The notes under the pieces: model-generated | What the model was told of the DNA's origin: nothing | Databases searched by the model: none | The model's input: the letters and a program-made list of their open reading frames with translations, nothing else | Assembly: GCF_001515305.1 (NCBI RefSeq) | Contig: NZ_LNQV01000034.1 | Location: 1 to 47,215, forward strand | Direction of reading: 5' to 3' | From: Aquitalea pelogenes | GTDB taxonomy: Bacteria; Pseudomonadota; Gammaproteobacteria; Burkholderiales; Chromobacteriaceae | DNA length: 47,215 bases | Program-made: the position numbers and the translations under genes | Shown: positions 1 through 10,277 of the stretch, piece after piece | Layout of the letters: each line of letters starts with the position of its first letter | Position numbering within the stretch: position 1 is the stretch's first letter

Positions 1-21
1 AGCGGTATCGAGTGGTACTGA
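1..21 (+). CDS. 3' end of an unidentified gene (partial)
   Basis: Reading frame 1 gives six codons (SGIEWY) ending in TGA at 19-21, and a rho-independent terminator follows about 70 bases later, which fits a gene ending here. Six residues are too few to name a family, and the tail could also be chance. Confidence 0.3.
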   Translation, partial: SGIEWY

Positions 22-90
22 GGCAGGGCGCTGCAACACCTGCGGCGGCGTTGCGACGTCGGCTGAAGGGCAGGTGAGATGTGGATCAAC

Positions 91-115
91 AAGGGCTGCT
101 GCGGCAGCCCTTTTG
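91..115 (+). terminator. Intrinsic terminator of the upstream gene
   Basis: A 9-bp stem (AAGGGCTGC at 91-99 with GCAGCCCTT at 104-112) closed by a 4-base loop runs into TTTTGTT. It separates whatever lies to the left from the gcv promoter. Confidence 0.75.
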
Positions 116-229
116 TTATGTCTGATCAATAATGAATAAATTGTGACAAGGAATTATTCGTATTTTTTCGATTACGAAAATAATGCAAAAACAACAGGAT
201 AGATCACTTCGCGTGAAGATATTCTTGGC

Positions 230-258
230 TTGCCTTTGTCTTTATCTGCAACGATAAT
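230..258 (+). promoter_or_regulatory. Sigma-70-type promoter of the gcv genes
   Basis: TTGCCT (230-235, 4/6 to the -35 consensus) and GATAAT (253-258, 5/6 to the -10) are 17 bases apart. The predicted start of transcription near 265 falls at the first base of the glycine aptamer, which supports the assignment. Upstream, between 121 and 229, the DNA is AT-rich and holds an inverted repeat TTTTCG-atta-CGAAAA at 165-180, a possible operator. No binding protein can be named. Confidence 0.6.
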
Positions 259-263
259 CGCCC

Positions 264-466
264 CCATCATGCAGGAGAGAGTGGCCAATCGCGGCCACCG
301 CCGAAGGCGCAAGCGCACCCGCAATCGCTCAGGCAAAAGGACTGCATCATCGGATATCACGTATCTGCTTTACTCTGGAGAGCGCTGCCCATGAAGGCAG
401 CCACCGAAGGGGCTAACGGCGGCTGAAAATGCCCGCCGGAAAATCTCAGGTGTCAGGACAGAGGGG
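264..466 (+). promoter_or_regulatory. Tandem glycine riboswitch (two aptamers)
   Basis: Two consecutive glycine aptamers precede gcvT. Aptamer 1 (about 264-353) has a P1 stem ATGCAG/CTGCAT and the core CTCAGGCAAAAGGAC. Aptamer 2 (about 371-466) has the P1 stem CTCTG (373-377) with CAGAG (459-463), the conserved GCCACCGAAGGGGC segment and the core CTCAGGTGTCAGGACAG. Glycine riboswitches ahead of gcvT are established activators of glycine cleavage genes in many bacteria, so induction by glycine is expected. The annotated gcvT frame is open into this element from an ATG at 429, but that start would lie inside the aptamer and is rejected. Confidence 0.92.
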
Positions 467-498
467 TGTTGTACCAAGACAGGCAAAACACCCCCTTT
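463..498 (+). promoter_or_regulatory. Putative riboswitch expression-platform hairpin
   Basis: GGGGTGTT (463-470) is perfectly complementary to AACACCCC (487-494), which is followed by C and TTT. G463 is also the last base of the aptamer 2 P1 stem, so the helices compete at their boundary. The short U-tract makes it a weak terminator; alternatively it limits access to the gcvT ribosome site AAGGA at 501-505. The role is inferred from position only. Confidence 0.45.
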
Positions 499-512
499 GC
501 AAGGACGCACAG

Positions 513-1601
513 ATGACGGCCCCGAAACGTACCCCCCTGTTTGACGCTCATGTCGCCGCCGGCGCCAAGATGGTTGATTTCGCCGGTTGGGAAATGCCCA
601 TCCATTACGGCTCCCAGCTGAAGGAACATGAGATCGTGCGCAGCGACGCCGGCATGTTCGATGTGTCCCACATGACCGTGATCGACATCACCGGCAGCGA
701 TGCCAAGGCCTGGCTGCAACAGCTGATTGCCAACGACGTGGCCAAGCTGGGCTTTGAAGGCAAGGCGCTGTACTCCGGCATGCTGACCGAAGACGGCACC
801 GTGGTGGACGACCTGATTGTCTACCTGACTTCCTACGGCTACCGCATGGTGGTGAATGCCGGTACCACTGATAAAGACCTGGCCTGGATGGAGAGCCACA
901 AGGCCGGTTTTGATGTCTCCCTCAATGTACGTCGCGACCTGGCCATGCTGGCCGTGCAAGGCCCCAATGCCATTGCCAAGGTCTGTGCGGTAAAGCCGCA
1001 ACTGGCCGACGCCATTCAATCACTCAAGGTATTCCAGGGCTTGCCTGCAGGCGACTGGTTCTTTGCCCGAACCGGCTACACCGGTGAAGACGGTCTGGAA
1101 ATCATGATTCCGGCCGGCGAAGCCATCAACTTCTTCAATCAGCTGGTAGAGGCCGGCGTGGCCCCCATCGGCCTGGGCGCACGCGACACCCTGCGTCTGG
1201 AAGCCGGCATGAACCTGTACGGCCACGACATGGACGAAACCGTATCTCCGCTGCAGGCCGGCATGGGCTGGACCATTGCCTGGGAACCGGCCAGCCGTGA
1301 CTTTATCGGCCGCAAGGCACTGGAAGCCCAGAAGGCCGCCGGTGTGCCGATGAAGCAGGTGGGCCTGGTGCTGGAAGGCCGTGGCGTGCTGCGTGAAGGC
1401 CAGAAAGTGGTAGTGGAAGGCGTGGGTGAGGGCATCATCACCAGCGGCACCTTCTCGCCCACCCTCAAGCACTCCATCGCCATCGCCCGCGTACCGGCCG
1501 CAACCGGTGCCGACGCACAGGTGGATTTGCGTGGTACGCTCACCGCTGTCCGCGTGGTGAAGATGCCGTTCGTGCGCAACGGCAAGAAAGTTTTCGAATA
1601 A
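513..1601 (+). CDS. gcvT: Glycine cleavage system T protein (aminomethyltransferase)
   Basis: GcvT moves the methylene group from the aminomethyl-lipoyl arm of GcvH onto tetrahydrofolate, releasing ammonia. The 362-residue product matches the usual length (about 364 in E. coli). Family landmarks are visible: [12 protein letters not shown] near residue 22, FDVSHM near 49, the catalytic-loop Asp of VVDDLIVYL near residue 100, and YTGEDGLEI in the second half. The ATG at 513 is chosen because it has AAGGA eight bases upstream and starts with the canonical [13 protein letters not shown]; the in-frame ATG at 429 lies in the riboswitch. It leads the gcvT-gcvH-gcvP set and should be induced by glycine through the upstream riboswitch. 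Confidence 0.96.
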   Translation: MTAPKRTPLFDAHVAAGAKMVDFAGWEMPIHYGSQLKEHEIVRSDAGMFDVSHMTVIDITGSDAKAWLQQLIANDVAKLGFEGKALYSGMLTEDGTVVDDLIVYLTSYGYRMVVNAGTTDKDLAWMESHKAGFDVSLNVRRDLAMLAVQGPNAIAKVCAVKPQLADAIQSLKVFQGLPAGDWFFARTGYTGEDGLEIMIPAGEAINFFNQLVEAGVAPIGLGARDTLRLEAGMNLYGHDMDETVSPLQAGMGWTIAWEPASRDFIGRKALEAQKAAGVPMKQVGLVLEGRGVLREGQKVVVEGVGEGIITSGTFSPTLKHSIAIARVPAATGADAQVDLRGTLTAVRVVKMPFVRNGKKVFE

Positions 1602-1621
1602 CAGCGAGCCGGAATACAGCT

Positions 1622-1642
1622 AGCCAGCCCTTGGCGCTGGCT
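1622..1642 (+). other. Hairpin between gcvT and gcvH
   Basis: A 7-bp stem AGCCAGC/GCTGGCT with a 7-base loop lies just after gcvT. There is no clean U-tract, so it is more likely a processing or stability element than a full terminator. Confidence 0.3.
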
Positions 1643-1693
1643 GGCGGTTTCCCGCTCCCGTAACGGTTCAATCAATCCGAGGAGATTCAATCC

Positions 1694-2080
1694 ATGAGCA
1701 ATATCCCTGCCGAACTGAAATACGTTGCCAGCCACGAATGGCTGCGTCTGGAAGCCGACGGTTCCGTTACCGTGGGCATTACCGAACATGCACAAGAGCT
1801 GCTGGGCGACATCGTGTTCGTCGAGCTGCCGAAAGTGGGTGCCAACCTGGCTGCTGAAGAGCAAGCTGGCGTGGTGGAATCGGTAAAAGCCGCTTCCGAT
1901 GTATACGCCCCGATCGCCGGTGAAGTGCTGGAAGTGAACGCCGAACTGGAAGCCGCTCCCGAGCTGGCCAACAGCGAGCCCTATGGCGCTGGCTGGTTCT
2001 TCAAGATCAAGCCGGCCAATGCCGCAGATCTGGACAGCCTGCTGGATGCCGCTGGCTACGCCAAGGAAATCGGCGCCTGA
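1694..2080 (+). CDS. gcvH: Glycine cleavage system H protein (lipoyl carrier)
   Basis: GcvH carries the aminomethyl intermediate between the P, T and L proteins on a lipoyl-lysine arm. The product is 128 residues, the normal size. The lipoylation site is the Lys at about position 65 within [14 protein letters not shown]. The N-terminal SHEWLR and the WFFKI segment near the C-terminus are typical. GAGGAG sits about eight bases before the ATG. The gene follows gcvT by 92 bases and precedes gcvP by 85 bases. Confidence 0.97.
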   Translation: MSNIPAELKYVASHEWLRLEADGSVTVGITEHAQELLGDIVFVELPKVGANLAAEEQAGVVESVKAASDVYAPIAGEVLEVNAELEAAPELANSEPYGAGWFFKIKPANAADLDSLLDAAGYAKEIGA

Positions 2081-2092
2081 TTGCACGCTGTC

Positions 2093-2127
2093 AAAGCCTC
2101 GTGATGCACACCATCGCGGGGCTTTTT
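2093..2127 (+). terminator. Terminator-like hairpin between gcvH and gcvP
   Basis: AAAGCC(T)CG pairs with CG(C)GGGGCTTT across a 13-base loop, with imperfect pairing, and is followed by a run of T. It may lower gcvP expression relative to gcvT and gcvH, or mark a second transcription unit. Confidence 0.5.
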
Positions 2128-2165
2128 CAGTTTCAGGCACAGCTCTTCATTACCGGACACCCACC

Positions 2166-5017
<2,852 letters not shown>

Positions 5018-5057
5018 GTCAGCCCATGCGTGGGGCCTGTCTGGGTCCCACCGCCAT

Positions 5058-5084
5058 AAGCCCCCGTTTTTCGGGGGCTTTCAG
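5058..5084 (+). terminator. gcvP terminator
   Basis: AAGCCCCCG (5058-5066) pairs perfectly with CGGGGGCTT (5072-5080) over a TTTTT loop and is followed by TC. It lies 41 bases after the gcvP stop. The stem is symmetric, with an A-tract only partly present on the other strand. Confidence 0.8.
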
Positions 5085-5118
5085 GCCGCAGGCAAGGTCA
5101 TTTGGTACGATTTTCCAG

Positions 5119-5140
5119 GGCCCGGCAAAGCCGGGCCTTT
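5119..5140 (+). terminator. Second hairpin, GGCCCGGC-AAA-GCCGGGCC with TTT
   Basis: A perfect 8-bp GC stem with a 3-base loop, followed by TTT. It could be a back-up terminator for gcvP or the folded part of a small RNA. Confidence 0.5.
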
Positions 5141-5255
5141 CGATTGAGTTATCGCTTCCGCAGCCTTCCTGTCTATTCCCAATTCCCCCGCCCTTGCCCT
5201 GCAAGGGAGCCTCGCCTTCTTTATCAGAAAGCGAGATGAGGTGGAAATCATCTGT

Positions 5256-5289
5256 AAGCCCCCGTTTTTACGGGGGCTTTTTTATTTTT
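5256..5289 (+). terminator. Strong terminator, near copy of the one at 5058
   Basis: AAGCCCCCGT pairs with ACGGGGGCTT over a T-rich loop and runs into TTTTTTATTTTTC, the best U-tract in the window. The stem is almost the same as the gcvP terminator 198 bases upstream. No gene is seen between the two, so this one may end an unannotated short transcript. Confidence 0.75.
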
Positions 5290-5510
5290 CTGGCGCCAGC
5301 TGACTGCTTGTCCACCCGTCATGGCGGGTAGGCGTTAACCACCTGTTGCTTAAAATATGGGCAGGTATTAAAGAAATGAGATTTATTTTAAGTTTATGGT
5401 TTAAAAAGGCTGGATGATTGCTAGAATGACTCTCTTATTCATTGCACATGACGAAATGCTTGTTGTCATGGATTCACCATTCAGGATGCAAGAGCAGGTT
5501 GGAACGCGAT

Positions 5511-7541
5511 ATGCCGCATGATGGAGTACCGTTTACCGAGGAAAGCATGGCGCGCTTTGCCTTGCTCGACAGGCTGCGCCATCCGGTATGGGTATTCGAT
5601 ATTGAAGCCCGGCGCGTGTACTGGGCCAACCCTCCTGCCTTGCAGGTGTGGGAGGCTGCCAGCCTGGATGAATTGTGCAGCCGTGACATGGGGCAGGACA
5701 TGTCCGACTCCGTGGCACGCCGTTTGCAGCAGTACCAGAGTGACTTCATCAGCCATGACATGATGTTTTCCGAAACCTGGACGCTCTATCCCAACGGTCA
5801 TCCGCGCAGCCTGAAGGTGATGTTCAGCGGAATACGCCATCAGGGACGCATGCTGATGCTGTGCGAGGCGCTGGGTGAGTTGCAGGCCGACCCGGACACC
5901 CTGCGCAGTGCGGAAGCCCTGTTGCATTCGCCGGTATTCATCACCCTGTATCAGGCCGATGGCAAGGCGCTGTATCGCAATCCCAGTGCACGTGAGCAGG
6001 TGCTGGACCCGGCAGAGTGCTGGCAGACGCGTTTTGTCGACCCGGCCGATCTGGCCGCGTTGCAACAACAGCTGCGGGCACATGGCAAGGGTCGCTTGGT
6101 GGCCAGGGTGCTGACCCGGCAGGGGGAGCGCTGGCATGAAGTATCGGCACGCCATTGCCGCGATGCGGCATCCGGCCAGCCTGCAGTGCTGGTCAGCGAA
6201 ATGGATGTCAGCGAGCTGAAAGAGGCCGAGGCGCGCGCCAGCTATCTGGCCATGCACGATATCCTCACCGGGCTGCCCAATCGCAATTTCGTCCAGCAGC
6301 ATTACCCGGCCTTGTTGCAGCAGGCCCGTGCGCAAAATCTGGAAGTGGCCTTGTTGTGCATCGACCTGGACCGCTTCAAGAACATCAATGACAGCCTGGG
6401 TCACGGCTTTGGCGACTTGCTGCTGGTGCAGATGAGCGAGCGCCTGAAACAACTGCTGTGTGCCGGCCAGCAACTGGCCAGGCAGGGTGGCGACGAATTC
6501 CTGTTGCTGCTGTGCGCTCCGCAGGTCAAGGAGCTGGCTGCCAGCCTGGCCGCAGCCATCGTGGAAAGCCTGGGTCGCCCCTTGTGGCTGCACGGGCAGG
6601 AAGTACAGCTGACCGCCTCGGTGGGCATCAGCCTGTGCGCCGACGGGGCCGAGGATGTGCAAAGCCATATGCGCCATGCCGACCTGGCCATGTACAGCGC
6701 CAAGGAAGCCGGGCGCAATGGCGTCCAGTTTTACGACGAATCCATGGATGCCCGTGCCCGATCGCGCCTGGCGCTGGAGTACGAAATCCGCCGCGGCCTG
6801 GAAAATGGCGAATTCGAAGCCTTCTACCAGCCTCGCGTGGATTGCTTCAGCGGCCGCATTGTCGGGGCTGAAGCGCTGGCGCGCTGGCGACATCCGGAAC
6901 GCGGCCTGTTATTTCCTGACAGCTTCATCCCCGCCAGTGAGGAAAGCGGCCTGATACGCGAACTGGACCGGCAAATCCTGGCACAGGTGGCCTCCCAGCT
7001 GGCGAACTGGCATCGACAGGGGCGGAACTTGCAGGTATCGGTCAACCTGTCGGCCAGCCAGTTTGCCGACCCGGAGCTGCCTGCCACCCTGCAACAGATC
7101 CTGCAGCAAAGCGGCTGCCCGGCCGCCAGTATCGAGCTGGAAATCACCGAGTCCCTGCTGCTGGCGCACGACCCGCACACCATGAACACGCTGGCCGCCT
7201 TGCAGGCCATGGGTTTTGCCATTGCCATCGACGATTTCGGTACCGGCTATTCCAACCTCGCGTATCTGCAAAACTATCCGCTCAACACCCTGAAGATTGA
7301 TCGCTCCTTCATTTCCGGCCTGCCGCAAAGCTCGGCCATTCCGGAGCTGATCACCAGCCTGTGCCGCATCCTCAAGCTGGCCATGGTGGCCGAAGGAGTG
7401 GAAACCCATGCCCAGTTGCACTGGCTGCGCGAACAAGGCTGCCAGCAATATCAGGGCTATCTGTGCAGTCGCCCGCTGTCATTGCGCCACTTCAACGAAT
7501 TGCTGGAGCATGGTGAAGAGCCGCCACGAAGCGCAGTCTGA
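5511..7541 (+). CDS. PAS-GGDEF-EAL cyclic-di-GMP signalling protein
   Basis: Contains both a diguanylate cyclase and a c-di-GMP phosphodiesterase domain. A PAS-like domain occupies about residues 12-110 (RHPVWVFDIEARRVYWAN) and a second about 120-230. The GGDEF domain begins at DILTGLPNRN, has DLDRFKNIND and an intact GGDEF at about residue 326. There is no RxxD inhibitory site at the usual spot upstream; the residues there are AGQQ. The EAL domain has an intact EAL at about 454 (GAEALARW), DDFGTGYSN and MVAEGVET, so phosphodiesterase activity looks possible. No membrane segment is seen, so it is probably cytoplasmic. The start at 5511 has GGAACG seven bases upstream; in-frame ATGs at 5442 and 5448 lack a ribosome site and add a sequence unlike the family. 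Confidence 0.93.
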   Translation: MPHDGVPFTEESMARFALLDRLRHPVWVFDIEARRVYWANPPALQVWEAASLDELCSRDMGQDMSDSVARRLQQYQSDFISHDMMFSETWTLYPNGHPRSLKVMFSGIRHQGRMLMLCEALGELQADPDTLRSAEALLHSPVFITLYQADGKALYRNPSAREQVLDPAECWQTRFVDPADLAALQQQLRAHGKGRLVARVLTRQGERWHEVSARHCRDAASGQPAVLVSEMDVSELKEAEARASYLAMHDILTGLPNRNFVQQHYPALLQQARAQNLEVALLCIDLDRFKNINDSLGHGFGDLLLVQMSERLKQLLCAGQQLARQGGDEFLLLLCAPQVKELAASLAAAIVESLGRPLWLHGQEVQLTASVGISLCADGAEDVQSHMRHADLAMYSAKEAGRNGVQFYDESMDARARSRLALEYEIRRGLENGEFEAFYQPRVDCFSGRIVGAEALARWRHPERGLLFPDSFIPASEESGLIRELDRQILAQVASQLANWHRQGRNLQVSVNLSASQFADPELPATLQQILQQSGCPAASIELEITESLLLAHDPHTMNTLAALQAMGFAIAIDDFGTGYSNLAYLQNYPLNTLKIDRSFISGLPQSSAIPELITSLCRILKLAMVAEGVETHAQLHWLREQGCQQYQGYLCSRPLSLRHFNELLEHGEEPPRSAV

Positions 7542-7647
7542 ATAAGCTTAGCGGGAATGCGTCATTCAAATTTGCCGCATCTTCCCTTAAGCTGATGTCC
7601 AGCCGGGGCCCCGCATGATGACGGCCTTCCCCCGCACGGAGACCAAG

Positions 7648-9231
7648 ATGAACCTACGCACCCTGTTACCAGCCCTGATGCTGGCCAGCCCGCTGGCGCT
7701 GGCGGCCAAACCCCTGACTGTCTGTACCGATGCCAATCCGGAAGGCTTTGACGTGGTGCAGTACAACTCGCTGGTGACCACCAATGCCTCGGCCGATGTG
7801 CTGATGAACCGGCTGGTGGAATACGATGCGTCCGCTCACAAATTGCAGCCTGGCCTGGCCAGCAGCTGGCAGGTCAGCGCCGATGGCCTCAGCTACACTT
7901 TCAAGCTGCGTCCGGGCGTGGCCTTCCACAGCACCGATTACTTCAAGCCCAGCCGCAAGCTCAATGCCGACGACGTGGTATTCAGCTTCGAGCGCATGCT
8001 CAACCCGGACCACCCCTGGTACAAGACCGCGGCCAACGGCTACCCGCATGCCCAGTCCATGCAATTGCCCAAGCTGATCAAGTCGGTCAGCAAGGTGGAC
8101 GACAACACCGTGCGCTTTGACCTGAACTATCCGGAATCCACTTTCCTGTCCACGCTGAGCATGGGCTTTGCCTCCATTTACTCGGCCGAATACGCCGCCC
8201 AGTTGCAGGCTGCCGGCAAACAGGCTGAGCTCAACAGCAAGCCCATCGGCACCGGTCCCTTCGTGTTCCGCAGCTTCCAGAAGGACAGCGTGGTGCGTTA
8301 TCAGCCCAATCTGGCTTACTGGGGTGGTAAACCCAAGGTATCGGCACTGATCTACGCCATCACGCCGGATGCCACCGTGCGGGTACAAAAGCTGAAGGCA
8401 GGAGAGTGCCAGCTGGCCTTGTCAGCAAAACCGCAAGACGTGCTGGCGGTGCAGGGCGACAGCAAGATCCGCGTACTGTCCACACCGGCCTTCATGACCG
8501 CCTTTGTCGCCATCAACAGCCAGCACAAGCCTTTTGACAATGCGCTGGTGCGCCAGGCAGTGAATCTGGCCTTTGACAAGAACACCTATCTGAAGACCGT
8601 GTTTGATGGCACGGCTACAGCCGCCACGCTGCCGTATCCGCCCAATACCTGGAGCTATAACAAGAGCGTGAAGCCGTATCCGCAAGACCTGGCACGCGCA
8701 AAAAAACTGCTGGCCCAGGCTGGCTACCCCAACGGCTTTGACACCACGCTGTGGGTACGCCCCAGCGGCAGCACGCTCAACCCCAACCCCAAGGCCGGCG
8801 CCGAGCTGTTGCAGGCAGATCTGGCCAAGGTAGGTATCCGGGCGCAGATCAAGGTGATCGAGTGGGGCGAGCTGATCAAGCGCGGCAAGGCGGGCGAGCA
8901 CGACCTGCTGTTCATGGGCTGGGCCGGGGATAATGGCGACCCGGACAACTTCCTCACCCCGCAGTTCTCCTGCGCCGCCGTGCAGTCCGGCACCAACTTT
9001 GCCCGCTATTGCGACCCGAAGCTGGACAAGCTGATTAGCGACGGAAAGAAAACCAGCGATTTTGCCCAGCGCAGCAAGCTGTACCTGCAGGCGCAAAAGC
9101 TGATCAGCGATCAGGCCTTGTGGCTGCCGCTGGCCCACCCCACGGCCTATGTGCTGGAGCGCAAGGAGGTGAGCGGCTACGCCGCCAACCCCTTTGGCCG
9201 CGTCAACTTTGCTGCGGTGAATGTGCAGTAA
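7648..9231 (+). CDS. dppA: Periplasmic dipeptide/peptide-binding protein (DppA family)
   Basis: A 527-residue solute-binding protein of ABC family 5. The N-terminus is a Sec signal peptide (MNLRTLLPALMLASPLALAAK), and the mature chain follows E. coli DppA closely: SPEGF-like NPEGFDVVQYNS, LNADDVVFSFER, NPIGTGPF-like SKPIGTGPFVF, the ITPDATVR segment, and MGWAGDNGDPDNF near the C-terminus. The last motif is typical of dipeptide-binding members. Start 7648 is preferred because GGAG lies just upstream and the signal peptide begins there; an in-frame ATG at 7615 would bury it. No permease or ATPase genes are adjacent, so it probably serves a transporter encoded elsewhere or a peptide-chemotaxis receptor. 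Confidence 0.92.
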   Translation: MNLRTLLPALMLASPLALAAKPLTVCTDANPEGFDVVQYNSLVTTNASADVLMNRLVEYDASAHKLQPGLASSWQVSADGLSYTFKLRPGVAFHSTDYFKPSRKLNADDVVFSFERMLNPDHPWYKTAANGYPHAQSMQLPKLIKSVSKVDDNTVRFDLNYPESTFLSTLSMGFASIYSAEYAAQLQAAGKQAELNSKPIGTGPFVFRSFQKDSVVRYQPNLAYWGGKPKVSALIYAITPDATVRVQKLKAGECQLALSAKPQDVLAVQGDSKIRVLSTPAFMTAFVAINSQHKPFDNALVRQAVNLAFDKNTYLKTVFDGTATAATLPYPPNTWSYNKSVKPYPQDLARAKKLLAQAGYPNGFDTTLWVRPSGSTLNPNPKAGAELLQADLAKVGIRAQIKVIEWGELIKRGKAGEHDLLFMGWAGDNGDPDNFLTPQFSCAAVQSGTNFARYCDPKLDKLISDGKKTSDFAQRSKLYLQAQKLISDQALWLPLAHPTAYVLERKEVSGYAANPFGRVNFAAVNVQ

Positions 9232-9260
9232 GCACTCAAGCCGGCTAAGCCGTTAAGTCC

Positions 9261-9296
9261 GATGCAAAAGGCAGCCTTGTGCTGCCTTTTTGCATC
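9261..9296 (+). terminator. Terminator after the dppA-like gene
   Basis: GATGCAAAAGGCAGC pairs with GCTGCCTTTTTGCATC over a 5-base loop, with one bulged T. The A-tract and T-tract flank the GC core. Confidence 0.85.
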
Positions 9297-9434
9297 GCCA
9301 AGCGGCTGCCCATGGCAATCGCCGTGCTGCCCGGGACTCCTTGCGGTATCATGTGCCGGTGTTTGTCGATCACAGACGCAGCGGGTGCCGGGAACAGTCT
9401 GTCCCGGGGTTCCGCGCACCGGGAAGAACCTGCC

Positions 9435-10111
9435 ATGAGCCGTAAAGAAAGCAAAGTCCAACCTTTGACCGCATTGTCGAAGCCAGCCTGCAGCTGTTCA
9501 ACCAGCAGGGCGAGCGCAGCGTCACCACCAATCACATTGCGCGCTATCTGAATATCAGCACCGGCAATCTGTACTACCACTTTGCCTGCAAGGAAGACAT
9601 CATCAACGAGCTGTACCGGCGCTACTCCAAGGGTATGGCCGATTATCTCAATGCCGCGGGCGAGCTGAGTGTGACTGCCTCGGTGGAAGGGCTGGTGTCC
9701 CTGCTGGAGAAGGTATTGCGCCATTTGTGGACCTTCCGTTTCATTCCGCAAAGCATTTCCAGCCTGTTTTCGGTCAACCAGTCCTTGCAGGAAAGCTACA
9801 GCAAGATCGAAGCCGGGCTGATCAGCCGTGGCGTGGAAAAGCTGTTTTTCAAGCTGCGCGATCAGGGCATGCTGGAAGGTGACGACGTGCAGATCGGTTT
9901 TCTCGCGCGTAATTTCCAGCTGTTGCAAACCGGCTGGATTGCCCGTCCCGACATTGCCAAATGTCCGCAGGAAGCACAGACCGTGGCGCGTGAGGGTTGC
10001 CTGAGCCTGCTGTATTTCCTGGCACCTTATGTGTCCAGCCGTTTCCGCCAGCCTTTCGAGCGCGTGCTGGCCGGCATGGCGCCGGTACATGGTGCGCTGC
10101 CGGCGGTATAA
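9435..10111 (+). CDS. TetR-family transcriptional regulator, frameshifted near 9460
   Basis: The ATG at 9435 gives SRKESKVQ, then the frame ends in nonsense. One base back, the frame from 9464 onward reads FDRIVEASLQLFNQQGER and then the helix-turn-helix NISTGNLYYHF, continuing to the stop at 10109-10111. Adding one base in CAACC (for example AAACC, giving VQTFDRIVEA) yields 225 residues, the usual TetR size. In the second frame a TAA at 9443-9445 blocks any upstream start. The C-terminal ligand domain (LWTFRFIPQSISSLFSVNQ) is of the kind seen in uncharacterised betaproteobacterial TetR proteins. The target is unknown; the DppA-like gene and metY are the neighbours. Confidence 0.85.
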
Positions 10112-10135
10112 GCCATCTTTTCCTTGCCGCATTGC

Positions 10136-10163
10136 ATGGCCAGTCGCTGACTGGCCATTTGTC
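10136..10163 (+). terminator. Terminator after the TetR gene
   Basis: A perfect 10-bp stem, ATGGCCAGTC/GACTGGCCAT, with a 3-base loop, followed by TTTGTCATTTT. Confidence 0.8.
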
Positions 10164-10277
10164 ATTTTGTGCCGGATTTTTCATAAGCTTTGCAGGAAAT
10201 CCGGCTTGGCTTCTTCCCCTGCTGACGGTATGGTTAGGCCGATATGCAACAGGCGTAAAGCCACAGGAGAGAAGAAG

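Larger units (their letters stand above)
5018..5510. other. Hairpin-rich non-coding gap
   Basis: No supported gene lies here. The stretch holds four strong inverted repeats: two nearly identical terminators at 5058-5080 and 5256-5279, a GC-rich hairpin at 5119-5137, and an imperfect hairpin at 5211-5236. From 5345 to 5440 the DNA is AT-rich and is probably the leader and promoter of the GGDEF-EAL gene, though no consensus boxes stand out. A small RNA ending at the second terminator is possible but unproven. Confidence 0.5.

Noticed and set aside
429-512. Upstream start for gcvT at 429
   Set aside because: It lies inside glycine aptamer 2, and the added 28 residues do not match the family.
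5481-6893. A 470-codon minus-strand frame opposite the GGDEF-EAL gene
   Set aside because: It is a shadow of the GC-rich coding strand with no recognisable sequence.
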